Shown here: positions 1 through 7,854 of the stretch, in pieces | Position numbering within the stretch: position 1 is the first letter of the stretch | How the letters are laid out: every line of letters starts with the position of its first letter | From: Labrenzia sp. R4_2 | GTDB taxonomy: Bacteria; Pseudomonadota; Alphaproteobacteria; Rhizobiales; Stappiaceae | Assembly (NCBI RefSeq): GCF_017743865.1 | Contig: NZ_JAGHRJ010000001.1 | Location: 806,001 to 870,000, forward strand | Reading direction: 5' to 3' | Length of the DNA: 64,000 nt | Position numbers and translations under genes: made by a program | The notes under the pieces: generated by a model | Told to the model about the DNA's origin: nothing | Databases searched by the model: none | Seen by the model: only the letters and a program-made list of their open reading frames with translations

Positions 1-1
1 C

Positions 2-1789
2 CCGATCACCAATTTGCCGGACGACGACAACTGGAAAGAAACCCGTGAAGCGATCCCGCCGCAAGCCTTTCCGGATAACAAAGCACCCAAGGTCATATAT
101 TCCGACAAACCGGCTGAAATGATCGTCTTCGAGGGGGAACCGAAACTGGAACCGGTACCAGGGGGCGATCTGGAATGGGCCTCTAACACCGACCACGATG
201 TCTTTTTCCTCAAAACCACATCGACCTGGTACATCCTCTTGTCGGGGCGCTGGTTCAAGTCGGCGTCTCTCGACGGTCCTTGGGCGTTCACCACGCCTGA
301 CATGCCGTCGGACTTCCTGAACATCCCCGAAGATGCACCTTACTATTCGGTCCGGTCGTCCATTCCCGGCACCTCTGAAGCCTCACAGGCCCGGCTGAAG
401 GCCAGCATTCCAACGACGGCGCGCGTTGAGCTGGGGTCCGTCAGCGCGGATGTCGCCTATGCAGGCGATCCGGAGTTCACGCAGATCGAGGGCACATCGA
501 TGTCCTATGCGGTGAACACCAACGATCAGGTCATTCAAGTCGGCGCAAAATACTACGTGCTCCAGGATGGCGTCTGGTTCGTCGGTGACAGCCCGCAAGG
601 ACCGTTTGTCGTGGCGCAAGCCGTGCCGGAAGAGATCTACACCATTCCGCCATCCTCGCCGGTCTACAACGTGACCTATGTGCGGGTCTATGAGACCGAA
701 CCCAATGCCGTCTGGTACGGCTACACCATGGGCTATGTGACCGGGTTTCTGGCATGGGGCGTCTTTGTCTACGGCACGGGCTGGTATTACCGCCCGTGGT
801 ACCGTCCGGGCATCCGGCCGATCTACTTCCCGCGGCCGGTGACCTACGGGATCGGTGCCTACTACAATCCGCTTCGCGGCACTTATGGCCGGTATGGCTA
901 TGCCTATGGCCCGCGCCGGGGCATTGCAGGCGGGGGCATCTACAATCCGCGCACGGGTGGATATATCCGCGGTGGAGCGATCAGCGGCCCGCGCGGCAGT
1001 GCGGGTTTCATCTCCGCGTACAATCCCCGCACGGGCAATCGCGTCGTTGCAGGCGGTGCACGCGGCATCTACGGCTCCTGGGGTGGGGCCGTCGTCTCCG
1101 GCCCGCAGTGGTCGCGCACCCGTGAGGTCAGGGCATCGGCAGCAAACCGGTGGCAGCAACAGGGCGGCCCGGGCCGTGCGGCAACGCTGAACCGGCGGGG
1201 CGGGGACGTCTTTGCGGGCCGCGACGGCAGTGTTTATCGCCGCGACGGACAGAACTGGCAGAAGTTTGAAGGCGGGCGCTGGAACGGGGTCGATGCGCCC
1301 TCGCGCGACGCTCTTCAAAACCGGGCACGGGATCTCGGAGCAGGGGCCGCGATTGGAGCTGGTGCCGGAGCCGCGCTTGCCAATCGGCCGGCCGGGGATC
1401 GGATCCAGAACAGGCCAAACGCCGGACAGCGTCCGAATGCGGGCCAAAGACCCAATGCCGGGCAGAGACCGAACGCGGGCCAACGTCCGAACAATGGCCA
1501 GAGGCCCAATGCCGGCCAAAGGCCGAGCAATCAAAGACCAAATGTCCAGCGGCCAGCCAACCGGCCGGAGACGCGCCCGGCTCAACGTCCTGCCCAACGC
1601 CCCGCGACCCGGCCAGCACAGCGGCCGCAAGCACCGGCACATCTCAATCGAGACCGTGCGGCGCGTGAGGCCGGCAATCGTCAGGTCAACCGTCAACGCA
1701 ACGTGCAGCGGTCCCGGCCACAACAAGCTCGCCCGCAACGGGGCGGCGGTGGCCGCGCCGCCCGCGGCGGCGGCGGCCGCCGGCGGTAA
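2..1789 (+). CDS. 5'-truncated surface-type protein with duplicated W/Y module and RP-rich repeat tail (hypothetical)
   Basis: The reading frame is open to the window edge, so the true start lies upstream; the first in-window start (TTG at 14) is not convincing. I see two related modules: one with STWYILLSGRWF then DGPWAF near residues 75-95, the other with AKYYVLQDGVWF then QGPF near residues 180-200. A hydrophobic stretch (YVTGFLAWGVFVYGTGWYY, about residues 240-260) follows, then Gly/Tyr/Arg-rich sequence with NPRTG motifs, and a Pro/Arg/Gln tail with six tandem copies of a NAGQRP hexapeptide. The C-terminus is very basic (GGGGRR). I do not recognise an enzyme domain. Similar proteins in rhizobia are annotated only as hypothetical or carbohydrate-binding. 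The architecture suggests an envelope or surface protein with a tail that binds a polyanion or the cell wall, which is inference only. Confidence 0.6.
   Translation, partial: PITNLPDDDNWKETREAIPPQAFPDNKAPKVIYSDKPAEMIVFEGEPKLEPVPGGDLEWASNTDHDVFFLKTTSTWYILLSGRWFKSASLDGPWAFTTPDMPSDFLNIPEDAPYYSVRSSIPGTSEASQARLKASIPTTARVELGSVSADVAYAGDPEFTQIEGTSMSYAVNTNDQVIQVGAKYYVLQDGVWFVGDSPQGPFVVAQAVPEEIYTIPPSSPVYNVTYVRVYETEPNAVWYGYTMGYVTGFLAWGVFVYGTGWYYRPWYRPGIRPIYFPRPVTYGIGAYYNPLRGTYGRYGYAYGPRRGIAGGGIYNPRTGGYIRGGAISGPRGSAGFISAYNPRTGNRVVAGGARGIYGSWGGAVVSGPQWSRTREVRASAANRWQQQGGPGRAATLNRRGGDVFAGRDGSVYRRDGQNWQKFEGGRWNGVDAPSRDALQNRARDLGAGAAIGAGAGAALANRPAGDRIQNRPNAGQRPNAGQRPNAGQRPNAGQRPNNGQRPNAGQRPSNQRPNVQRPANRPETRPAQRPAQRPATRPAQRPQAPAHLNRDRAAREAGNRQVNRQRNVQRSRPQQARPQRGGGGRAARGGGGRRR
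1418..1525 (+). repeat. 18-bp tandem repeat encoding six NAGQRP-type hexapeptides
   Basis: Six consecutive in-frame 18-base units encode NAGQRP (fifth unit NNGQRP) inside the Pro/Arg-rich tail of the first gene, and degenerate QRP and RPAQ units continue to about 1630. The units differ at synonymous positions, so the protein repeat appears older than any very recent slippage event. Confidence 0.85.
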
Positions 1790-2310
1790 AAGGTCATGCA
1801 GTCTTGTTGCGGAAGACGAAGTGCCGATCACTGGTGCCGTCCCGGACGTGATCCGGGACCTTATCGGTCTTGTGAGCGGCGGTCCCGGCTCGGAGGCCGG
1901 GACGGCGGAGCAGGGAAACACGCCCCTGCACCGTAATTCTCACTTCTTGGAGAGTGCTGGGGGGCAGATATGAGCCTATATGCCCGCCAACAGGCACCTA
2001 GTCACCTCTCCCGCGGGGGCGGCGGCGGCGGGGGCGGCGGCGTGTGCGCCGGGTGAGGGGAGTGCAGAGCAGAATTGAAGACCAAACCCCTGGGAACCGG
2101 CGCAGACCGAGTTGCCCGGTCCATTTGGCGATCACTAATGAGTTGGAAACTGTTTACAATTTCAACTTAAAGAATGGATTTTCGAAGTTGCACTCTGTGT
2201 GAGGGCCGGCAGATGTTCCCATCCTATGAGACAAGCGTCTTGAATATACCCCTTCCTAAACATGGCAACCGATCCAAACGTCCTACGTTCGGCAAGCGCG
2301 GGAGGGGCTG
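1790..2310. other. Intergenic region with palindromic repeats and a G-rich tract
   Basis: This 521-bp stretch has no credible gene. It holds two perfect 8-bp stem palindromes (1839-1859 and 1882-1903) of a family seen elsewhere in the window. A GGC/GGGGG-rich tract at about 2012-2042 is followed by ordinary sequence, and the strong ribosome-binding site GGGAGGGG lies just before the gene at 2311. I recognise no terminator or promoter with confidence. Confidence 0.5.
1839..1903. repeat. Two GTCCCGG-type palindromes (REP-like)
   Basis: GTCCCGGA-CGTGA-TCCGGGAC at 1839-1859 and GTCCCGGC-TCGGAG-GCCGGGAC at 1882-1903 are perfect 8-bp inverted repeats with short loops. The same core recurs at 15250-15310 and, as CCCCGGC/GCCGGGG, at 52714-52733. 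All copies are intergenic, as expected for a REP-like family. Confidence 0.6.
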
Positions 2311-3039
2311 ATGGCTTATTTTTTGGAGATCGTTCGTCAATCCTGGTCCACGCCGCATTTCGACTGGGATGAGATTGGAGACGAGTACAGAAAATTCGGG
2401 AGCATTGCTTTTGGTCTCAGCGACGGGTTTTGGATAGACCCGAGGGCAGTTCCGAAATCAGGACATCAGACGACCACAAAAAAAATCCCGGACGTCTTTC
2501 CGATGCCGGGCTGCAATGCTGTCAATCAGCGGTTCAAGGATCTGGTCGAAGAGTTCGAGCCCGGAGTGCACCAGTTCTTTCCAATTGAGCTCCGAAACAA
2601 GGCCGGAGACCGGCTCGCCGACAATTACTATGTGTTCAACTGCATGGTCTCGGTTGATACGGTCCTCGTTAATCAAAGCGGTGTGCAGTGGGAAGTAGAT
2701 GACCCCTCAGGTCAGCCGCTCGCGCGGATAAAACCCTTCAAGCACGAGATGGTCTTAAGCCGCCCGGCGATCGGCGGCCGTCATCTCTGGCAAGGTCTCT
2801 ATCTGCAGCCAATCAGTTCAGGCGGCGTCTTCTGTTCCGATGCGTTTCAAAAAGAACTGAAGAAACGCAAGATCCGGTTTCTCGATCAAAAACACTGCGC
2901 CGAAGTAGATGTAGTCTGGAAGCCGGAAGACAATATCCAGCCGATCCTCGATTGGGAGGCCGAACACGGCCTTCACGAAGGTCACCGGTCCTGGAAACGG
3001 GCACAAATCCTCAAAGAGCGCGGACGATTGGAACTTTAG
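2311..3039 (+). CDS. Imm11/DUF1629-like immunity-family protein (orphan)
   Basis: A 242-residue soluble protein with no signal peptide or membrane segment. The pattern FFPIEL, then DNYYVFNCMVSVD, and a late HLWQGLYLQ...VFCSDAFQKELKK segment resembles the DUF1629/Imm11 family of MXAN_0049-type immunity proteins, which protect against polymorphic toxins. The ATG follows a strong GGGAGGGG ribosome-binding site. No toxin gene is adjacent: upstream is intergenic and downstream is a repeat element and an Lrp regulator. If the family call is right, it is an orphan immunity gene or a domesticated member. The family assignment rests on motif resemblance only and would need a profile search. Confidence 0.5.
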   Translation: MAYFLEIVRQSWSTPHFDWDEIGDEYRKFGSIAFGLSDGFWIDPRAVPKSGHQTTTKKIPDVFPMPGCNAVNQRFKDLVEEFEPGVHQFFPIELRNKAGDRLADNYYVFNCMVSVDTVLVNQSGVQWEVDDPSGQPLARIKPFKHEMVLSRPAIGGRHLWQGLYLQPISSGGVFCSDAFQKELKKRKIRFLDQKHCAEVDVVWKPEDNIQPILDWEAEHGLHEGHRSWKRAQILKERGRLEL

Positions 3040-3070
3040 AGCTGCACCGGCAAGCTCAACAGCTCAGACT

Positions 3071-3202
3071 GTCACCCCGGCCAAGCGGAGCGCCGAGCCG
3101 GGGCCTACTCGCGGTGCCGCTTGCGAATGACGGCGTTGGGTACGGCACGTGCTCTGGAAACGAGTGGGCCCCGGATCTTCGCTTCGCTGCGTCCGGGGTG
3201 AC
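3071..3202. repeat. 132-bp element with 10-bp terminal inverted repeats
   Basis: GTCACCCCGG at 3071-3080 is matched exactly by CCGGGGTGAC at 3193-3202. Inside are further GC-rich hairpin arms (GCCGGGGCC near 3097, GGGCCCCGG near 3167). It lies in the 231-bp gap between the converging immunity-like and Lrp genes. It looks like a non-autonomous palindromic (REP/BIME or MITE-like) element with no coding capacity. Confidence 0.55.
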
Positions 3203-3270
3203 GGTTGAGGACCTTCAGCTACTTAAGCCGCCAAACCGCCTTTCTCTCAAGTGCTATCGATAGAATCCTG

Positions 3271-3732
3271 TCAAATCGGCAGGTCGCGGGCGTCGGCGAT
3301 GGCTTCCATGGTCATGTAGGAGGTGACTGTGTCGAGATCGACCTTGTCGATCAGCCGCTGATAGACCTGATCGAAGGCGTTCATGTCTTCGGCAACGACT
3401 TTCAGCATGTAGTCGTAATCTCCGGCGAGCCGATAGAAATCGATCACGTTCGGGATCCGTGTGACCTCACTGCGGAAAGTTTCCAGCCACTCTTTGGAGT
3501 GGTGGCGGGTGCGGATCATGACGAAGACCGTGAGGTTCAGGCCGAGCTGCGCCGGATCTAGGCGAATCGTGTGCCCTTCGATCAATCCGCTCTCATAAAG
3601 GGTTTTCAGCCGCCGCCAGCAGGCGTTTTGCGACAATCCCACTTCCTCGGCGAGCTCCCGCTGCGACAAGCGGGCATCCCGTTGCAGGGCTCTCAGAAGC
3701 GCACGGTCAATTTGATCGAATTTTTTCACCAT
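3271..3732 (-). CDS. Lrp/AsnC-family transcriptional regulator
   Basis: A 153-residue protein with the Lrp layout: an N-terminal winged helix-turn-helix (FDQIDRALLRALQRDARLS, then QRELAEEVGLSQNACWRRLK) and a C-terminal RAM/AsnC effector domain (VMIRTRHHSKEWLETF, RLAGDYDYMLKVVAEDM). Such proteins form oligomers and regulate amino-acid metabolism in response to small ligands. It is divergent from the PLP enzyme at 3837 across a 104-bp AT-rich gap, so autoregulation plus control of that enzyme and the following amidotransferase is the natural model. The ATG at 3732 is preferred over the TTG one codon upstream. The specific ligand cannot be read from the sequence. Confidence 0.92.
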   Translation of the reverse strand: MVKKFDQIDRALLRALQRDARLSQRELAEEVGLSQNACWRRLKTLYESGLIEGHTIRLDPAQLGLNLTVFVMIRTRHHSKEWLETFRSEVTRIPNVIDFYRLAGDYDYMLKVVAEDMNAFDQVYQRLIDKVDLDTVTSYMTMEAIADARDLPI

Positions 3733-3836
3733 CAACGATCAAATGACACAAAATTAGATCTTAAGCAATCATATTAGGTACGGAATTCTCAATATGCTTG
3801 GTCGTATGATCCGTTCAAAGACATTTGGAGCAGAAC
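3733..3836. promoter_or_regulatory. Divergent AT-rich promoter region, likely Lrp-regulated
   Basis: The gap between the Lrp gene and the class V aminotransferase gene is clearly richer in A/T than its surroundings (for example AAAATTAGATCTTAAGCAATC). It must contain both divergent promoters and probably the Lrp binding sites. No single operator is definable by eye. GGAG at 3827-3830 is the ribosome-binding site for the ATG at 3837. Confidence 0.45.
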
Positions 3837-5318
3837 ATGACCCAATCTCAACACCTCGCTTCTTCCGGAACTGCGCTCGAAACCTTTAAGAGCGCTTTGA
3901 AAGGCCCGGATTTGATCGAACGGCTGCGCGCTGGATTGATCGGAGACGGCATGGTGATTGAGGGACCGTTCGGTCCGAAAAAGATGATCTATGCCGATTA
4001 TGTCGCCTCCGGCCGGGCCCTTCGGCAGGTCGAGGACTTCGTCATGGAGGAGGTCCTTCCGGTCTATGCCAACAGCCACACCGAAGCCTCCTACTGCGGC
4101 ATGACCATGACCCGGATGCGTGAGGCTGCGCGGTCCGAGATTGCCCGCATCTGCCGGGCTTTCGACAGCTACGCCACGGTCTTTTGCGGGTCGGGTGCGA
4201 CGGCAGGGCTCAACCGGCTTGTCCATCTGCTGGGTGTCTCCGGGGCCGCGGAACGGGGCGAAAACCCGCTGGTCATCTTGGGTCCTTACGAGCACCATTC
4301 CGATATTCTGCCGTGGCGGGAAAGTGGCGCCGAGGTCATCGAGATCAACGAGGCCGCCGACGGTGGCCCGGACCTGGTCGAAATGGACGCGGTTCTCACC
4401 GAAAAGGCAGCTGGTCGTCTGACTGTTGGGGCGTTTTCGCTGATGTCCAATGTCACCGGTATTGTGACCGATGATGTTGCCGTCACGCGGATCCTGAAAC
4501 GTCATGGTGCCTTGAGTGTCTGGGACTGTGCCGGATCGGGGCCTTATCTGCCGATCGACATGAAGCCGGGCACGGACGCAGAAAAAGACGCGGTTGTTGT
4601 CTCCCCGCACAAGTTTATCGGCGGTCCGGCCGCATCCGGTGTCATGATCGTGCGCAAGCAGGCGGTCTGCATTAAGACACCGGTGTTTCCGGGCGGCGGA
4701 ACCGTTCGCTTCGTCTCCCCGTGGGGGCATGACTACTCCGAAAACATTGCCGCCCGCGAAGAAGCCGGAACGCCGAATGTCATCGGTGATATTCGCGCAG
4801 CGCTGGCGTTCTTGGTGAAGGAAGCCATCGGTCAGGCCGAAATGGATGCCCGCAACGAAGCCTGGCGCGCCCGGGCCCTGGCGGCCTGGCAGGAAAACCC
4901 GGCCATCGAGATCCTCGGCAATCTGGAGGCCAGCCACACCATGCCGATCTTCTCGTTCCGGGTGAAGGATCTGGAGCGCGGCGGGTATATCCACCAGCAA
5001 CTCGTCACACGGATGTTGTCGGATGTTTACGGGGTTCAGGCGCGCGGCGGCTGCGCTTGTGCTGGGCCGTACGCCCACCGGCTGCTCGGCATCGACCGGG
5101 CGGAATCCGAAGCCCTGCGCGATGGCATTCTTTCCGGTGAAGAACTGAAGAAACCCGGCTGGACCCGGCTCAATTTTTCCGTTCTTCTGGATGAGGTGAA
5201 AGCCGATCAAATCATCCAGGCCGTCGATCAGCTGGCGCGTAAGCCGTACCCGGTCGCCGACAGCTATGCTTGCGATGAAACGACCGCAAGGTTCAAGGCC
5301 GCACAAAAAGCTGCATAA
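3837..5318 (+). CDS. Class V aminotransferase / cysteine desulfurase-like PLP enzyme
   Basis: A 493-residue fold-type I PLP enzyme. The Schiff-base lysine is in SPHKFIGGP (Lys259). The N-terminal YADYVASGRAL, YANSHTEAS and FCGSGATAGLNRL match class V aminotransferases and SufS-like enzymes. A RGGCACAGPYAH segment places Cys406 and Cys408 in the loop where cysteine desulfurases carry the sulfur-accepting cysteine, so desulfurase, C-S lyase or transaminase activity are all possible. It is longer than SufS (about 400 residues) and no suf or isc genes are nearby. GGAG six bases before the ATG supports this start over the TTG at 3825. A class II amidotransferase begins 15 bp downstream, so the two are probably one transcript divergent from an Lrp regulator. 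Substrate unknown. Confidence 0.85.
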   Translation: MTQSQHLASSGTALETFKSALKGPDLIERLRAGLIGDGMVIEGPFGPKKMIYADYVASGRALRQVEDFVMEEVLPVYANSHTEASYCGMTMTRMREAARSEIARICRAFDSYATVFCGSGATAGLNRLVHLLGVSGAAERGENPLVILGPYEHHSDILPWRESGAEVIEINEAADGGPDLVEMDAVLTEKAAGRLTVGAFSLMSNVTGIVTDDVAVTRILKRHGALSVWDCAGSGPYLPIDMKPGTDAEKDAVVVSPHKFIGGPAASGVMIVRKQAVCIKTPVFPGGGTVRFVSPWGHDYSENIAAREEAGTPNVIGDIRAALAFLVKEAIGQAEMDARNEAWRARALAAWQENPAIEILGNLEASHTMPIFSFRVKDLERGGYIHQQLVTRMLSDVYGVQARGGCACAGPYAHRLLGIDRAESEALRDGILSGEELKKPGWTRLNFSVLLDEVKADQIIQAVDQLARKPYPVADSYACDETTARFKAAQKAA

Positions 5319-5333
5319 GGATTACGAGCGATC

Positions 5334-6122
5334 ATGTGCCGATGGGCTGCCTGGAGCGGGGCTCCGAAATACCTGGAAGAGGTCATCTGCGATCCGGAGC
5401 ATTCGCTGATCGATCAGAGCCGCAATGCAACGTCTTGCAAAACATCGGTGAATGCCGACGGGTTTGGTGTTGCCTGGTATGGCGAGAAGGAAACGGCTTG
5501 TCTTTACAAGGATGTGCGCCCTGCCTGGTCGGACCCGAACCTGTTGCAGATCGCAAAGCACATCCGGTCGGGGCATTTCCTGGCCCATGTCCGCGCATCG
5601 ACCGGCACGGCGACGACGCGGGACAATTGTCATCCGTTTACCTTCGACCGCTGGACGTTCATGCACAACGGTCAGATCGGGGGGTATGACAAGGTCCGCC
5701 GGCGGCTCGACAACATGATTCCGGACGATCTCTACCGTGACCGTATGGGCGGCACTGACAGCGAGAGCCTCTTTTTGATTGCGCTCGCCTATGGGCTCAA
5801 ACATCACCCGCGCGCGGCCATGGCCCGCGCGGTACACGAGGCCGAAGCGTTGTCTAAATATTCGGGCTCCACGCCGCACATGCGTTTTGCGTCTGCCTGG
5901 TCGGACGGAGAGACGCTCTTCGCGGCGCGGTACGCATCAGACAGCTATCCGCCGACCCTCTATTACCGCGAGTTCAACGACGGCGTGATGGTGGTCTCCG
6001 AACCGCTGGACGAGGCCCGAAACTGCTGGATGGAAGTGCCACATGGGCACATGATCACGGTCTCCGGCGGCAAGGTCGAGCAATGTGCCTTCTTGAGCGA
6101 CGAAGAGCTGCTCACGGCGTAG
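5334..6122 (+). CDS. Class II glutamine amidotransferase (GATase_4, EgtC/YafJ-like)
   Basis: A 262-residue Ntn-type amidotransferase. Removal of Met1 exposes Cys2 (MCRWAAWSG) as nucleophile. NADGFGVAWYG, FLAHVRASTG, NCHPFTFDRWTFMHNGQIGG and GGTDSESLFLIAL are the substrate-pocket and oxyanion motifs of the GATase_4/EgtC family, which lacks a fused synthase domain. Family members hydrolyse glutamine or gamma-glutamyl amides. It follows the PLP enzyme by 15 bp and is likely co-transcribed. In ergothioneine synthesis EgtC (gamma-glutamyl hydrolase) works with EgtE (PLP C-S lyase), so the pairing is suggestive, but EgtB and EgtD are not in this window. Its 3' end overlaps the convergent gene at 6112 by 11 bp. 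Confidence 0.85.
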   Translation: MCRWAAWSGAPKYLEEVICDPEHSLIDQSRNATSCKTSVNADGFGVAWYGEKETACLYKDVRPAWSDPNLLQIAKHIRSGHFLAHVRASTGTATTRDNCHPFTFDRWTFMHNGQIGGYDKVRRRLDNMIPDDLYRDRMGGTDSESLFLIALAYGLKHHPRAAMARAVHEAEALSKYSGSTPHMRFASAWSDGETLFAARYASDSYPPTLYYREFNDGVMVVSEPLDEARNCWMEVPHGHMITVSGGKVEQCAFLSDEELLTA

Positions 6123-6492
6123 GCATCGTTTCCTCGATCCAGTCCCAGGCGACGTCGAGTTCGGCAGTTGAAAAGTGTTTTTCCTTGATGCCGGCGAGGT
6201 TTGCAAAGGTGGCGTCAATGTCCACCAGCGCCGAGATAAACTTGCTGTCCGTTACGACAGCAACCCGCGCGATCTTGTCCATATGGGTCATAAGCCACTT
6301 GATGTCGGACGCCACCGCTTGCAGCGAGACACCGACATGGTCGCCGAGAACCACCAGAAAACTGGCCTTGCCATAGGTTGAGACCAGCTCATCTGCCTTG
6401 GAAATCAGCTCTTTTTCTTCCTCTATCGTCAGCGTGCCAGAGACTTTTACGCCGAGAACGGCGCCGTCGCTGCGTGGCAAAACCTCGTACAT
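6112..6492 (-). CDS. SpoIIAA-like (STAS-fold) protein
   Basis: A 126-residue soluble protein matching the SpoIIAA-like family: an N-terminal LGVKVSGTLTIEEEKEL, a central hydrophobic strand FLVVLGDHVGVSL, then KWLMTHMDKIARVAVVTD and a C-terminal AWDWIEE. Proteins of this fold bind lipids or partner proteins, and the exact role is unknown. The start follows a strong GGGAGG ribosome-binding site. It is a monocistronic gene converging on the amidotransferase. No kinase or sigma-factor partner is adjacent. Confidence 0.75.
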   Translation of the reverse strand: MYEVLPRSDGAVLGVKVSGTLTIEEEKELISKADELVSTYGKASFLVVLGDHVGVSLQAVASDIKWLMTHMDKIARVAVVTDSKFISALVDIDATFANLAGIKEKHFSTAELDVAWDWIEETMPTP

Positions 6493-6773
6493 TCCAGACC
6501 TCCCGATTGGTTTGCAAGCACCTGCACGTTTATTTGACGATCGCTGGCCCCGCGTTCAAGGCGGTCCGGGTTTGTGCTTATGAGACGGATCAAATGCCAT
6601 CTGTATGGACTTGGTTAACGCTGTCTAACAATCTCACGACAACTCGAGTGAAGCTGCTAATCCGCCTTTAAAATGCGCCCGTTAAACTGTCAGTCATGAA
6701 AAAGCGCGGCTGCCGAAAGGTGGTCGCGTTTGTTGTGATCCGGTTAAAACAAGAAGAGACGTGGAGACGTTCA

Positions 6774-7793
6774 ATGGCGCTGGCTGACTGGAATGGATTT
6801 TACGATCCCGATACAGCGAACCTGGACAACACAGCGGCAAGCGCTGCGAGCAATGCGGCCACGCGCATGGATTCAAGCCGCAGCTGTTACTTTTATGTGC
6901 CGTCAACGAGCTCAGACGAGGATGAACACCGCCTCGGAGCTGTCCTGCGTCTTGGCGAATATGCCGACATCGAAGAACAGGCGTTTCAAGCCGATGATCT
7001 CGACGAGTGGTATCCGCAACAGCACATAACTGACGAAGGCAGCAATGCGGATGCCTACAAGAATGCATCCGGTGGTGGTGACGGGATCCTGCTGGCCTGT
7101 GACGGACGGATCCTGGTGAAAGCTGAGGAGAAGATGTATGTGGAAACCGCTGATTTCAGCCAGCAAGTCAATGGTGACTACACGGTCAACGTCGAAGGCG
7201 CTGCGTCGGTAACGAGCTCAGGAAAACTGGAAATGACCTCGTCCGCAGATGTCGTTTCCATCTCCAGCGGGGCGGGCAAGGACATCACTTTGTCTGCTGG
7301 CGACGGCACTGGCGTCATCCAGACCAACGCCATGGAGGAAACCAAGACAATTGCCGGTGATACCTACGAATACAATTCCGGCAATACCAAGAGTTTCACC
7401 GAAGGCAACAGCATCGATATGACCTTCGGTGGGTCGCTCGCGATTTTCGGCGGCGGTGACCTGAGCATCGGGATGGGAGCCACAACCGAAATCAACGCCA
7501 CCATCGCGGTGGGGGTTGCCGCGGTCACAGTCGATGTGGTCGGCGTCGCGGCCGAAGTGACAGGCAGTGAAGTTGATCTGAAAGAAATGGCGGTCAAGCT
7601 GAAAACCCTTGTGGTCAGCAACGAGACCATGGCTGCAAAGATCAAGCAGATGGTAGCAGAAATCGCGCAGCTGAAGGCGGAAAGCACCACTGTCAGCGCC
7701 GCTCAGACGACGGTGGCGGCCAAGTCCGAAACCGTTAAAGCCAAGTCAGGCGGAGTGACCGCTGATACGACCGGGCTGGTCGTCAATATTTGA
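6774..7793 (+). CDS. Spike-like beta-repeat protein with C-terminal coiled coil (VgrG-tip-like, hypothetical)
   Basis: A 339-residue acidic protein with no signal peptide. After an N-terminal region (DEDEHRLGAVLRLGEYADIE) there is GDGILLACDGRILVKAEEKM followed by about 180 residues of short beta-strand repeats (VNGDYTVNVEGAASVTSSG, KLEMTSSADVVSISSG, KTIAGDTYEYNSG), the pattern of VgrG/gp5 spike tips and DUF2345-type beta-helices. Residues about 275-325 are strongly helical (AVKLKTLVVSNETMAAKIKQ onward), probably a coiled coil. The ATG follows GGAG; an upstream in-frame ATG at 6696 lacks a good site. No type VI, phage or contractile-injection genes flank it. I call the fold with moderate confidence and the function not at all. 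Confidence 0.5.
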   Translation: MALADWNGFYDPDTANLDNTAASAASNAATRMDSSRSCYFYVPSTSSDEDEHRLGAVLRLGEYADIEEQAFQADDLDEWYPQQHITDEGSNADAYKNASGGGDGILLACDGRILVKAEEKMYVETADFSQQVNGDYTVNVEGAASVTSSGKLEMTSSADVVSISSGAGKDITLSAGDGTGVIQTNAMEETKTIAGDTYEYNSGNTKSFTEGNSIDMTFGGSLAIFGGGDLSIGMGATTEINATIAVGVAAVTVDVVGVAAEVTGSEVDLKEMAVKLKTLVVSNETMAAKIKQMVAEIAQLKAESTTVSAAQTTVAAKSETVKAKSGGVTADTTGLVVNI

Positions 7794-7854
7794 CCGCAAT
7801 CGATGCATATCTGCCATGACTGGACAATAGATAAGGATCTGATATCTACGCCGC

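Noticed and set aside
383..1921. 512-residue minus-strand open frame antisense to the first gene
   Set aside because: It is a shadow of a high-GC coding frame: no ribosome-binding site, Arg/Pro/Ala-rich composition without domains, and it mirrors the codon periodicity of the plus-strand gene.
2012..2042. G-quadruplex in the GGC-rich tract
   Set aside because: Only two runs of five G and otherwise GG dinucleotides are present, which does not satisfy a four-run G3 quadruplex pattern; it may be simple GC-rich repeat sequence.
3789..5306. 505-residue minus-strand open frame antisense to the PLP enzyme
   Set aside because: The plus-strand protein has intact PLP motifs and a ribosome-binding site; the antisense product has no recognisable domain.
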